Positions 7,268 to 13,201 of a DNA stretch of 19,117 nt are shown here, piece by piece (within the stretch, counting starts at the first letter, position 1; each line of letters starts with the position of its first letter). Position numbers and translations under genes: made by a program. The notes beneath the pieces were generated by a model. The model did not search any database and had not been told where the DNA came from. It saw nothing but the letters and a program-made list of their open reading frames with translations. The stretch is from Chthoniobacter flavus (GTDB lineage Bacteria; Verrucomicrobiota; Verrucomicrobiia; Chthoniobacterales; Terrimicrobiaceae): NCBI GenBank assembly GCA_945903555.1, contig CAMDOJ010000012.1, positions 1 to 19,117 on the forward strand, read 5' to 3'.

Positions 7268-8272
7268 ATGAAACCCGACAGATTACAACATCTTCTTAGC
7301 GTGGCGGGCGACCGTCGCTTACTTGTGGTTGGCGATGTGATGCTGGACGAGTTTGTCTGGGGCACAGTATCTCGCATCTCACCCGAGGCCCCGGTGCCTG
7401 TGGTCGAGGTGGTCAAAGAATCCTCCTACCCAGGTGGCGCCGCCAATGTGGCGCGTAATCTTAGGCCATTCTGTGCTGGGGTTCATCTCTGTGGACTTGT
7501 CGGAACGGATTCTCACGCGGGGAGATTGCGAGACCTTCTGGGGGTGGAACGAATCGCAACCGATGCACTGGTGGCGGATCCAGAGCGCCCGACTATTGTT
7601 AAAACCCGCATCGTCGCCCGCCAACAACAGGTCGTTCGCGTGGATCGAGAGCAACGCGGCGTGGTCAGCGAGGCGATCATCGACCAAGCCTACGAGGTCG
7701 TCACAGCCCTACTCCCCTCTGTCGATGCGATTATTTTTGAGGATTACGGAAAGGGCTTTCTCACTCAGCGCCTAAAAGATCGCGTCACAGCCGTAGCCAG
7801 AGAGTCAGGCAAATTCATCTCGGCTGATCCGAATCCCTTGAACCCGCTGAATTGGACTGGGGTTGATCTTTTGAAACCTAACCGACTTGAGGCATTCGCC
7901 ATGGCTGGACTCCGCGATCCCGGAGCCACTTCAGAGCCCCTTTCTGATAAGGCCCTCCAAATGGTCGGCGATCAGCTTTTACAAAAATGGAACCTTCCGG
8001 GCTTGCTGATCACATTGGGTGAACACGGAATGATCCTCTTTCAAGCGAAAGCCGCTCCCTATCATACGCCGACGCGCGCGAGGGAGGTTTTTGATGTATC
8101 TGGCGCAGGAGACACGGCAATAGCTCTTTATACACTAGCGATTTGTGCTGGAGCAACTCCCGCCGAAGCCGCAGAGATATCCAACCACGCCAGCGGTGTG
8201 GTCGTTGCCAAACTCGGCACAGCCACCCTCACCGCCCACGAACTCCAAAACGCGTTTCGTAAAAATGCCTAA
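7268..8272 (+). CDS. hldA: D-glycero-beta-D-manno-heptose-7-phosphate kinase
   Basis: PfkB-family sugar kinase that phosphorylates heptose-7-phosphate at C1 to give the 1,7-bisphosphate for ADP-heptose, the LPS inner-core precursor. It is the kinase half of E. coli HldE (RfaE). Seen: LLVVGDVMLDEFVWG near residue 20, RISPEAPVPVVEV (35-48), the PfkB-1 motif PGGAANVARNL (55-65), and the C-terminal catalytic DVSGAGDT near residue 277 with its Asp base. The product is 334 aa from the ATG at 7268; the frame is open to a TTG at 7223, but that extension has no family counterpart. The adenylyltransferase domain of bifunctional HldE is missing, so another gene must do that step. The stop overlaps the gmhB start by 8 nt. 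Confidence 0.92.
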   Translation: MKPDRLQHLLSVAGDRRLLVVGDVMLDEFVWGTVSRISPEAPVPVVEVVKESSYPGGAANVARNLRPFCAGVHLCGLVGTDSHAGRLRDLLGVERIATDALVADPERPTIVKTRIVARQQQVVRVDREQRGVVSEAIIDQAYEVVTALLPSVDAIIFEDYGKGFLTQRLKDRVTAVARESGKFISADPNPLNPLNWTGVDLLKPNRLEAFAMAGLRDPGATSEPLSDKALQMVGDQLLQKWNLPGLLITLGEHGMILFQAKAAPYHTPTRAREVFDVSGAGDTAIALYTLAICAGATPAEAAEISNHASGVVVAKLGTATLTAHELQNAFRKNA

Positions 8273-8795
8273 CCGACCGGCTGTTTTCTTCGACCGAGAT
8301 GGAACCCTCATGGAGGAGGTGGATTACTGCAATGATCCTGCCGACGTGCGAGCCATCGCGGGTGCCGCTGCTGGACTCGCCCGCCTGCGTGCCGCAGGTT
8401 GGATGACTATTATCATCACCAATCAGAGCGGGCTTTCTTCGGGAAAAATAACCCAAGTCCAATATGAGGCAGTGAATGCCGAACTGGGGCGACAATTGGA
8501 TGGATTGATCGACGCGGTCTACTTTTGCCCAGATGCCCCGGCAAATCCGACTCACCGCCGCAAACCGGGCACAGGAATGCTCGACGAGGCCACAATCGAC
8601 CACGGCATCGATCTGGCGAGATCATGGATGGTCGGGGATAAAGATATCGATATCCTTTGCGGGTGCAAAGCAGGTTGCCGAACGATCCTTGTGGAAACAG
8701 GCTACGGGAAAAACCACTTATCCGCAGGCGCCGACTTCATTGCCCCCGATGCCACAGCCGCGATCGAGATCGTTCTGGGTCAGATGACCCATTAA
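8265..8795 (+). CDS. gmhB: D-glycero-D-manno-heptose-1,7-bisphosphate 7-phosphatase
   Basis: HAD-superfamily phosphatase that removes the 7-phosphate from heptose-1,7-bisphosphate, the step after HldA. The 176-aa length fits. HAD motif I is FFDRDGTL (D10 nucleophile, D12 acid/base), motif II TNQSG (52-56), the RKP lysine motif is at 99-101, and motif IV is GDKDID near 125-130. The start at 8265 lies inside the end of hldA (ATGCCTAA), which implies translational coupling; I see no Shine-Dalgarno. Oddity: the zinc loop of E. coli GmhB has C, H, C, C ligands ahead of RKP. Here the loop is CPDAPANPTHRRKP, keeping only C88, with Asp, Thr and Arg at the other ligand positions. A related HAD phosphatase (histidinol-phosphate type) is the main alternative, but the hldA overlap argues for GmhB. 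Confidence 0.9.
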   Translation: MPNRPAVFFDRDGTLMEEVDYCNDPADVRAIAGAAAGLARLRAAGWMTIIITNQSGLSSGKITQVQYEAVNAELGRQLDGLIDAVYFCPDAPANPTHRRKPGTGMLDEATIDHGIDLARSWMVGDKDIDILCGCKAGCRTILVETGYGKNHLSAGADFIAPDATAAIEIVLGQMTH

Positions 8796-8798
8796 GAT

Positions 8799-8835
8799 TG
8801 CGAGAAAGTCGCGCGTTTCAGAGAAACGCATCGCA
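8799..8835. terminator. Stem-loop after gmhB, possible bidirectional terminator
   Basis: Perfect GCGTTTC (8813-8819) / GAAACGC (8823-8829) with a 3-nt loop, nested in an outer TGCGA (8799-8803) / TCGCA (8831-8835). It starts four bases after the gmhB stop and lies beyond the 3' end of the minus-strand small gene, so it is placed to end both transcripts. There is no T-run on either side, so termination is only a suggestion. Confidence 0.4.
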
Positions 8836-8902
8836 GCCGAGTCGGGATGCGCGCCTCCCACCCCAGTCGACGCTTCACCCCGAACATTCGGTTGAGGGCG
8901 TG

Positions 8903-9091
8903 TTACCTCGCGTGTTGTACACGCACTCGACGGACTTGCCCGTTTTCGCGTATCACGACACGACCGCTCTCTAGCAGGTCAACCATCGCTGCTATTGTTT
9001 CACGGCTATTCTTCGCGCAGGAACCGACTATCGAGATCAGCTCACCGAGCGAGTATTTGGTGCTATTGATTTTTTTGTAGTAGTTTTTCAT
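8903..9091 (-). CDS. Small winged-helix-like protein, 62 aa, unknown function
   Basis: A 62-aa frame from an ATG at 9091. An earlier start at 9133 would add a poorly structured 14-residue extension. After a charged N-terminus (KNYYKKINSTK) the pattern fits a small winged helix: helix SLGELISIVGS, turn with CAKN, helix SRETIAAMVDLLESG (29-43), then a two-strand hairpin RVVIRENG / QVRRVRV (44-58). The predicted recognition surface and tail are basic, so nucleic-acid binding is plausible. The amphipathic, non-repetitive composition reads like a real protein rather than a shadow frame, and no competing gene lies here. I do not recognise a named family. It follows aroE on the same strand after a 221-bp spacer with unusual secondary structure, and may be transcribed separately. 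Confidence 0.6.
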   Translation of the reverse strand: MKNYYKKINSTKYSLGELISIVGSCAKNSRETIAAMVDLLESGRVVIRENGQVRRVRVQHAR

Positions 9092-9161
9092 GGCTTCGCT
9101 TTCTGTAAGAATTGACAGCATCAACAGTGCCAATGTTCAAAAAGAACAAACCATAAGGCGA

Positions 9162-9233
9162 AATCCGTGGGTTTTACACACCGCCACCGAGCACAGGCGT
9201 AAAAAGTGGAGGCACATATTCCACCCACGGATT
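9162..9233 (-). promoter_or_regulatory. Nested inverted-repeat element, possible structured leader or terminator
   Basis: A 72-nt block with perfect 11-nt outer arms (AATCCGTGGGT at 9162-9172 and its complement at 9223-9233). Inside are two further helices: TTTTA + CGCC (9172-9176, 9182-9185) with GGCG + TAAAA (9196-9204), and GTGGA (9206-9210) with TCCAC (9220-9224). This can fold as a three-way junction. On the minus strand the GTGGA/TCCAC hairpin is followed at once by TTTTT, as in an intrinsic terminator after aroE. That hairpin competes with the innermost two pairs of the outer stem, and the T-run can pair in the other helix. It lies 70 nt upstream of the small-protein ATG. A dispersed palindromic repeat is the alternative. 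Confidence 0.5.
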
Positions 9234-9256
9234 CCTACTACCGATACGAATGCGGC

Positions 9257-9275
9257 AGAATCTGACAGAGATTCT
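9257..9275. other. Short perfect hairpin behind aroE
   Basis: AGAATCT (9257-9263) and AGATTCT (9269-9275) pair perfectly around a 5-nt loop, about 40 bp past the aroE stop. No T-run follows, so it may protect the mRNA 3' end rather than terminate. Confidence 0.35.
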
Positions 9276-9312
9276 CGGCAAAAACGACCACAAGCCCGAT
9301 GGCGAAGCGTCT

Positions 9313-10242
9313 TCAATGGGCAAGCAAAGCTTGCCGCATCACTGCAAGTGGAGCTGGACGGTTGAACCAGATCTCAAATGCGAGAGCTCCTTGGTGGAGA
9401 AGCATTCCCAGCCCATTCGCCCCACGCGCCCCGACGGCGGCGGCATCATCAAGCAATCTGGATCCACCGCGCGTGTAGACCGTATCGTATACCAACAAGT
9501 TCGAATGGAGGTGCGAAGCTGGAACGACTGGCCCATCGGAGCGATTCATTCCGAGGGAGGTAGCATTGATGAGGATATCGGCATTTTCCAACTCACGTCG
9601 AAGGTCCCCATCCTCGAACGTGATTGCACACACACGATCGAGAGACCCTGAAGTCGGCTCCGAGAGAAAGTAGGGAGCGAGTTCGGTTGCCAAAAGTTGA
9701 GCCTTTTCGAGAGTGCGATTCACCAAGACGAGACGGGCGCACTTCTCCATCGCGCATTGCACGGCAATCGCGCGACCGGCCCCACCACCGGCGCCGAGAA
9801 GAACAACACGAAGATCACGAAGATCACATGAAAACTCCTCGCGAATCGCCCTAGAAATCCCGGGGCCGTCCGTATTGAAGCCATGGAGCTTATCACCGCT
9901 GACGACGATCGTATTCACGCTGCCAGAGGCTCTCGCATAAGCATCCGCCACATCCACCCCAACCAGAGCCGAAGCCTTGTGTGGGATCGTGACGTTTGCT
10001 CCCAGAAAGCCAGCGCGAGGAAGGGCGCGAAGCACCTCAGTGAACCGCGATGGCGGGACATGAAGGCGCGTGTATGCAGCCCGAATGCCACAAGCATCGA
10101 GTGCCGCATTTTGAAATGCGGGCGACCTCGAATGGGCAATAGGATCACCGATCACGGCTAGACGCACTGGAGGCTCGAAGCTCGCAAACAAGGCCGGCGT
10201 TGTGAGCAGGTCTTCTGCCGAAAATATGTCCGGTATTGCCAT
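9313..10242 (-). CDS. aroE: Shikimate dehydrogenase (NADP+)
   Basis: Reduces 3-dehydroshikimate to shikimate, step four of the chorismate pathway; cytosolic. Landmarks, from the ATG at 10242: VIGDPIAHSRSP (shikimate-binding Ser pair), GANVTIPHK (catalytic Lys), FNTDGPG (catalytic Asp), the nucleotide loop LGAGGGAGRA, NRT for NADP preference, NATSLGM, and the C-terminal GANGLGMLLHQGALAFEIW. The product is 309 aa, slightly longer than the usual 270-290 because about 30 residues precede the conserved core. The frame is open to a TTG at 10281, but the ATG at 10242 is the better start. A G6 run lies about 22 bases upstream of it, too far for a normal ribosome site. The gene stands alone, with guaA 220 bp upstream. 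Confidence 0.94.
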   Translation of the reverse strand: MAIPDIFSAEDLLTTPALFASFEPPVRLAVIGDPIAHSRSPAFQNAALDACGIRAAYTRLHVPPSRFTEVLRALPRAGFLGANVTIPHKASALVGVDVADAYARASGSVNTIVVSGDKLHGFNTDGPGISRAIREEFSCDLRDLRVVLLGAGGGAGRAIAVQCAMEKCARLVLVNRTLEKAQLLATELAPYFLSEPTSGSLDRVCAITFEDGDLRRELENADILINATSLGMNRSDGPVVPASHLHSNLLVYDTVYTRGGSRLLDDAAAVGARGANGLGMLLHQGALAFEIWFNRPAPLAVMRQALLAH

Positions 10243-10328
10243 TCTGCGATCTACGAAACCACCCCCCTGCAACGCTGGCAAGGCCGATTGCGTGGAAAGG
10301 GGAGATCACTTCATACCTCCCTCACTCT

Positions 10329-10357
10329 AAAATAGAAAAGTTTCAATACACTCGCAA
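10329..10357 (-). promoter_or_regulatory. Candidate sigma-70 promoter for aroE
   Basis: Reading the minus strand: TTGCGA (10357-10352) as -35, a 17-base spacer, and TATTTT (10334-10329) as -10; four of six matches in each box. It lies about 85 bases before the aroE ATG in the gap behind guaA, where a promoter is expected. The rest of 10243-10461 shows no ORF. Confidence 0.35.
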
Positions 10358-10433
10358 AAGGAGTCCCATCCTTAAACCGAGTGCCAATAGACTATTTGAC
10401 GGCGTAAAAGTATGAAATCCCGCCTCTCTTTAT

Positions 10434-10451
10434 AGGGCTACCATGAGCCCC
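10434..10451 (-). terminator. Short hairpin behind guaA, weak terminator candidate
   Basis: AGGGCT (10434-10439) and AGCCCC (10446-10451) pair, with one wobble, around a 6-nt loop, ten bases past the guaA stop. No T-run follows on the minus strand, so the call is weak. Confidence 0.3.
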
Positions 10452-10461
10452 GTCCACTAGC

Positions 10462-12030
10462 CTATTCCCACTCGATCGTGGCCGGCGGCTTGCTGGATAT
10501 ATCGTAGCAAACTCGGTTTACACCTTTCACCTCATTGATGACTCGCGCAGAAATCCGCGCGAGAAGCTCGTGCGGCATCCTAACCCAGTCAGCCGTCATA
10601 CCATCATGGCTGCTGACGATGCGAAGAGCGATCGTGTAATCATAGGTGCGCTCATCGCCCATCACTCCTACGGAACGAACGGGCAGAAGGACAGCGAAGG
10701 ATTGCCAGACTTTGTAATACCAGCCCGAAGCTTTCATTTCATCGATAACAATGGCATCGGCTTCGCGTACGATTCGGAGACGCTCCACATCGATCGCGCC
10801 GAGAATTCGAACGGCGAGACCGGGCCCAGGAAATGGTTGGCGATGGACTATTTCTTTCGAGAGTCCTAATTCTTCTCCGACGCGACGGACTTCGTCTTTG
10901 AAAAGTTGGCGAAGGGGCTCGACAAGTTCAAACTTCATGCGCTCGGGAAGGCCGCCCACATTGTGATGGCTCTTGATCAATGCAGCAGGATTTCCGGAAA
11001 TCGAGACGCTCTCGATCACATCGGGATAGAGAGTTCCCTGTGCGAGAAAGCGGTAGTGTCCAGGATTTGATTTCTTGAGATCACGTGCGGCGGCTTCAAA
11101 AACTTTGATGAACTCGGCGCCGATGATCTTGCGCTTTTTTTCGGGATCGGTAACGCCTTTGAGTTTTTTGAGAAACTGATCGGAAGCATCAACCGTGCGC
11201 ATCCGAATACGAAATTCCCCAGCAAAGAGTTTTTCCACGGCGGCAGCCTCATTGGCTCGGAGAAGACCATTATTAACGAAGATGCAGGTCAACTTGTCGC
11301 CAATGGCCTTGTGGATCAGTGCCGCTGCAACGGAAGAATCGACCCCACCACTCAATCCCAAGATGACTTGTCCATCGCCCACTTGTTCGCGAATCTCGCG
11401 ACAGGTCCGGTCAATGAAGGACTCCATCGTCCAATTCGATTTACACCCACAAATACGGTGAACAAAATTTGCGATAATCTCGCTTCCGCGCGGCGTGTGG
11501 ACAACCTCTGGATGAAATTGCAGCCCGTAGATATTGCGTTCGGTGTCGCCAATGACGGCGTGGGGCGAGTTTTCGGTTCGACCAAGAGGACGAAATCCAA
11601 CGGGCATTTGGGTGATCTTATCGCCGTGACTGTTCCAGACATCTAGCGTGGCAGGGAGCTTGTGGAATAGCGCGCACTTCGGATCCCCCTTCAGTTTGCC
11701 TGGCCCGTATTCACGCTCTGTGGAACGTTCCACCTTACCGCCAAGCCCGTGAGCAATGAGCTGCATGCCATAGCAAATACCAAGCACGGGAATGCCGAGC
11801 TTGTAAATGGCGCGATCGACCTGCGGCGCCTTCGGTGCATAAACACTCGCGGGACCACCCGAAAGGATGATTCCTGCCGGCTTGAGCTTCGCGATGGCGG
11901 CGGCCTTCGTCGTGTAAGGAATGATTTCGGAGTAGACTTGGCACTCACGCACTCGGCGGGCGATCACCTGAGTGTATTGCGATCCAAAATCGAGAATGAG
12001 GATTTTATCCCCAGCAGGTTTAGTAGCCAT
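10462..12030 (-). CDS. guaA: GMP synthase (glutamine-hydrolysing)
   Basis: Converts XMP to GMP using glutamine and ATP. The 522-aa product carries both domains in one chain. The class I glutamine amidotransferase has the nucleophile C86 in GICYGMQ and its partners H173 and E175 in QFHPEVVHT. The ATP-pyrophosphatase domain has the PP-loop SGGVDSS starting at S227. The dimerisation domain ends in the invariant SKPPATIEWE. Length and motif order match the family fully. The ATG at 12030 begins the typical short lead to ILILDFGSQYTQVIARRVRE. No clear Shine-Dalgarno precedes it; instead the stop of a 58-aa lipoprotein gene lies 8 nt upstream, so translation may be coupled to that gene. Confidence 0.97.
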   Translation of the reverse strand: MATKPAGDKILILDFGSQYTQVIARRVRECQVYSEIIPYTTKAAAIAKLKPAGIILSGGPASVYAPKAPQVDRAIYKLGIPVLGICYGMQLIAHGLGGKVERSTEREYGPGKLKGDPKCALFHKLPATLDVWNSHGDKITQMPVGFRPLGRTENSPHAVIGDTERNIYGLQFHPEVVHTPRGSEIIANFVHRICGCKSNWTMESFIDRTCREIREQVGDGQVILGLSGGVDSSVAAALIHKAIGDKLTCIFVNNGLLRANEAAAVEKLFAGEFRIRMRTVDASDQFLKKLKGVTDPEKKRKIIGAEFIKVFEAAARDLKKSNPGHYRFLAQGTLYPDVIESVSISGNPAALIKSHHNVGGLPERMKFELVEPLRQLFKDEVRRVGEELGLSKEIVHRQPFPGPGLAVRILGAIDVERLRIVREADAIVIDEMKASGWYYKVWQSFAVLLPVRSVGVMGDERTYDYTIALRIVSSHDGMTADWVRMPHELLARISARVINEVKGVNRVCYDISSKPPATIEWE

Positions 12031-12038
12031 GAGAAGAT

Positions 12039-12215
12039 TTAACGGAACTCGGGGCCGAAAGTATCTGTAGTGGCACTGTGAGGAATGATGGTGCCCCGCC
12101 CTTGAATACCCTCTTGGAATTTTTCACCCACTTCCCCGACGCTCTGCTCGGAAACAGCGCAGGATGTTAAAAAAAAGGGCGCTAGAAGCATTAAAAAAAA
12201 GATCACGCTTTTCAT
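12039..12215 (-). CDS. 58-aa lipoprotein upstream of guaA, unknown function
   Basis: A short frame from an ATG at 12215 to TAA at 12041-12039. The N-terminus MKSVIFFLMLLAPFFLTSC is a clean type II signal peptide: a Lys near the start, a hydrophobic core, and lipobox L16-T17-S18-C19. The predicted mature lipoprotein is about 40 residues, rich in Gly, Glu, Thr and Phe, and ends TFGPEFR. It has no known domain and I do not recognise it. Residues +2/+3 after the Cys are Ala and Val, so there is no Asp retention signal of the E. coli type. It lies 8 nt upstream of guaA on the same strand and 29 bp from the divergent aat start. The lipobox together with tight spacing makes a chance ORF unlikely. 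Confidence 0.72.
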   Translation of the reverse strand: MKSVIFFLMLLAPFFLTSCAVSEQSVGEVGEKFQEGIQGRGTIIPHSATTDTFGPEFR

Positions 12216-12244
12216 AGCTTGTTAACATAATCATTCACTCCGCC

Positions 12245-12844
12245 ATGGCAAACATGATTCCACCCGAAATGCTTCTGGATTTCTATCGTGAAGGGATTTT
12301 TCCCATGGCGATGGACGATGAAATCCGGCTCTACGATCCCGATCCTCGCGGCGTCCTCCCGCTTGAGGAGTTCCGGATTCCCCATGGCACCAAAAAAACG
12401 CTTCGCGACCCGCTTTGGGAAGTGCGCTTGGATACGGAATTCGAGGAAGTGATGATCGCGTGTGCGAATCGCGAAGAAACATGGATCGACGAGTGCATTT
12501 TTCAAAGCTATGTGGAGCTGTATCGAACTGGTCACGCCCATTCTGTTGAAATCTGGAGGGAGGGCCAACTCGCTGGCGGACTTTATGGGGTGAGCATCGG
12601 TGCGGCCTTCTTCGGAGAATCCATGTTCCACCGTGTGGGCGGCGCTTCGAAAGTCGCGCTTTGCTACCTAGTTGAGATGATGCAAAAAGGTGGCTTCTCC
12701 CTTCTTGATCTCCAATGGGTGACTCCCCATTTGGCCACATTTGGAGCAAGAGATATCCCACGTCTGGAATACAAACGCCAACTTAAGAAAGCCCTCGAGA
12801 GTGAGGGTAAACTCGAATTACAACCCTTCCCCTTGGGAAGCTAG
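12245..12844 (+). CDS. aat: Leucyl/phenylalanyl-tRNA--protein transferase
   Basis: Transfers Leu or Phe from aminoacyl-tRNA to the N-terminus of proteins beginning with Arg or Lys, creating N-degrons for ClpS/ClpAP. The 199-aa product shows the family's blocks: YREGIFPMA near residue 14, ETWID, GHAHSVEIW, LAGGLYGVSIGAAFFGESMF with the following SK, and LLDLQWVTPHLATFGARDIPR near the C-terminus. It is shorter than E. coli Aat (234 aa), mainly at the N-terminus, which is common outside the proteobacteria. The ATG at 12245 lies only 29 bp from the divergent lipoprotein ATG; a second ATG at 12254 is possible. The 3' end overlaps the minus-strand membrane-protein gene by 27 bp, tail to tail. Confidence 0.93.
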   Translation: MANMIPPEMLLDFYREGIFPMAMDDEIRLYDPDPRGVLPLEEFRIPHGTKKTLRDPLWEVRLDTEFEEVMIACANREETWIDECIFQSYVELYRTGHAHSVEIWREGQLAGGLYGVSIGAAFFGESMFHRVGGASKVALCYLVEMMQKGGFSLLDLQWVTPHLATFGARDIPRLEYKRQLKKALESEGKLELQPFPLGS

Positions 12845-13159
12845 TGAAGCGAGCGTTATTTCCTGCATCGGCGCAAGCGTGTTTATCCCTGCGACGATAT
12901 CGAAAATCTCCACGAAATCCGAATTCCGACTTATTTGTTGAGGACAATAAGCCAGTGAGACAAAAAAACCGACCGTCACACAAGAGAATGCCAGAGCGCC
13001 GATCCACCGAAGTAAAAAGTCGGGCAGGAAAGCAGAACGACAGGCTGACTGCCTCGTTGCACGCAAAACGTTCCTGGCAAAAAAAGGTGACACTGCAGGG
13101 CGTGTCGCCTCGCCCAACGCCCTCCATAGGGCGTCATTTTCATTCGATTCTAATTTCAC
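12818..13159 (-). CDS. Small single-pass membrane protein behind rpoD, unknown function
   Basis: A 113-aa frame starting at GTG 13159, with a G-rich TGGGG about 12 bases upstream; a TTG at 13165 would add two residues. The N-terminal part (LESNENDALWRALGEATRPAVSPFFARNVLRATRQ) is a charged, probably helical cytoplasmic segment. It is followed by one membrane helix, about residues 52-72 (WIGALAFSCVTVGFFVSLAYC), and a tail of about 40 residues ending ASQGEGL. Two other frames are open over the same bases, but this one has the balanced composition of a real protein. The layout (short cytoplasmic helix with an FFxRxVLR-like motif, then one TM) resembles small membrane proteins encoded beside sigma-factor genes. 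It starts about 40 nt after rpoD. A role with sigma factors is inference only. Confidence 0.6.
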   Translation of the reverse strand: MKLESNENDALWRALGEATRPAVSPFFARNVLRATRQSACRSAFLPDFLLRWIGALAFSCVTVGFFVSLAYCPQQISRNSDFVEIFDIVAGINTLAPMQEITLASLASQGEGL

Positions 13160-13201
13160 AATCAATCAAACCCCAGTTTAGCTGAAAAGTTGCGAAAAAA
13201 A

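Noticed and set aside
9162..9233. tRNA or small insertion element
   Set aside because: The 72-nt length and branched fold suggest a tRNA, but there is no acceptor CCA-like end, TTC-type arm or anticodon stem in the right places; no transposase or clear target duplication is seen.
9624..10161. Several 75-92-aa plus-strand frames over aroE
   Set aside because: Complement of aroE with no recognisable features.
12212..12761. Minus-strand frames of 139 and 176 aa opposite aat
   Set aside because: aat has unmistakable family motifs on the plus strand; these frames have no coherent composition.
12783..13185. Two other frames (114 aa minus, 113 aa plus) over the small membrane-protein gene
   Set aside because: Their compositions are Arg/Ser/Cys-rich and unstructured, while the chosen frame has a charged helix and a clean membrane segment.
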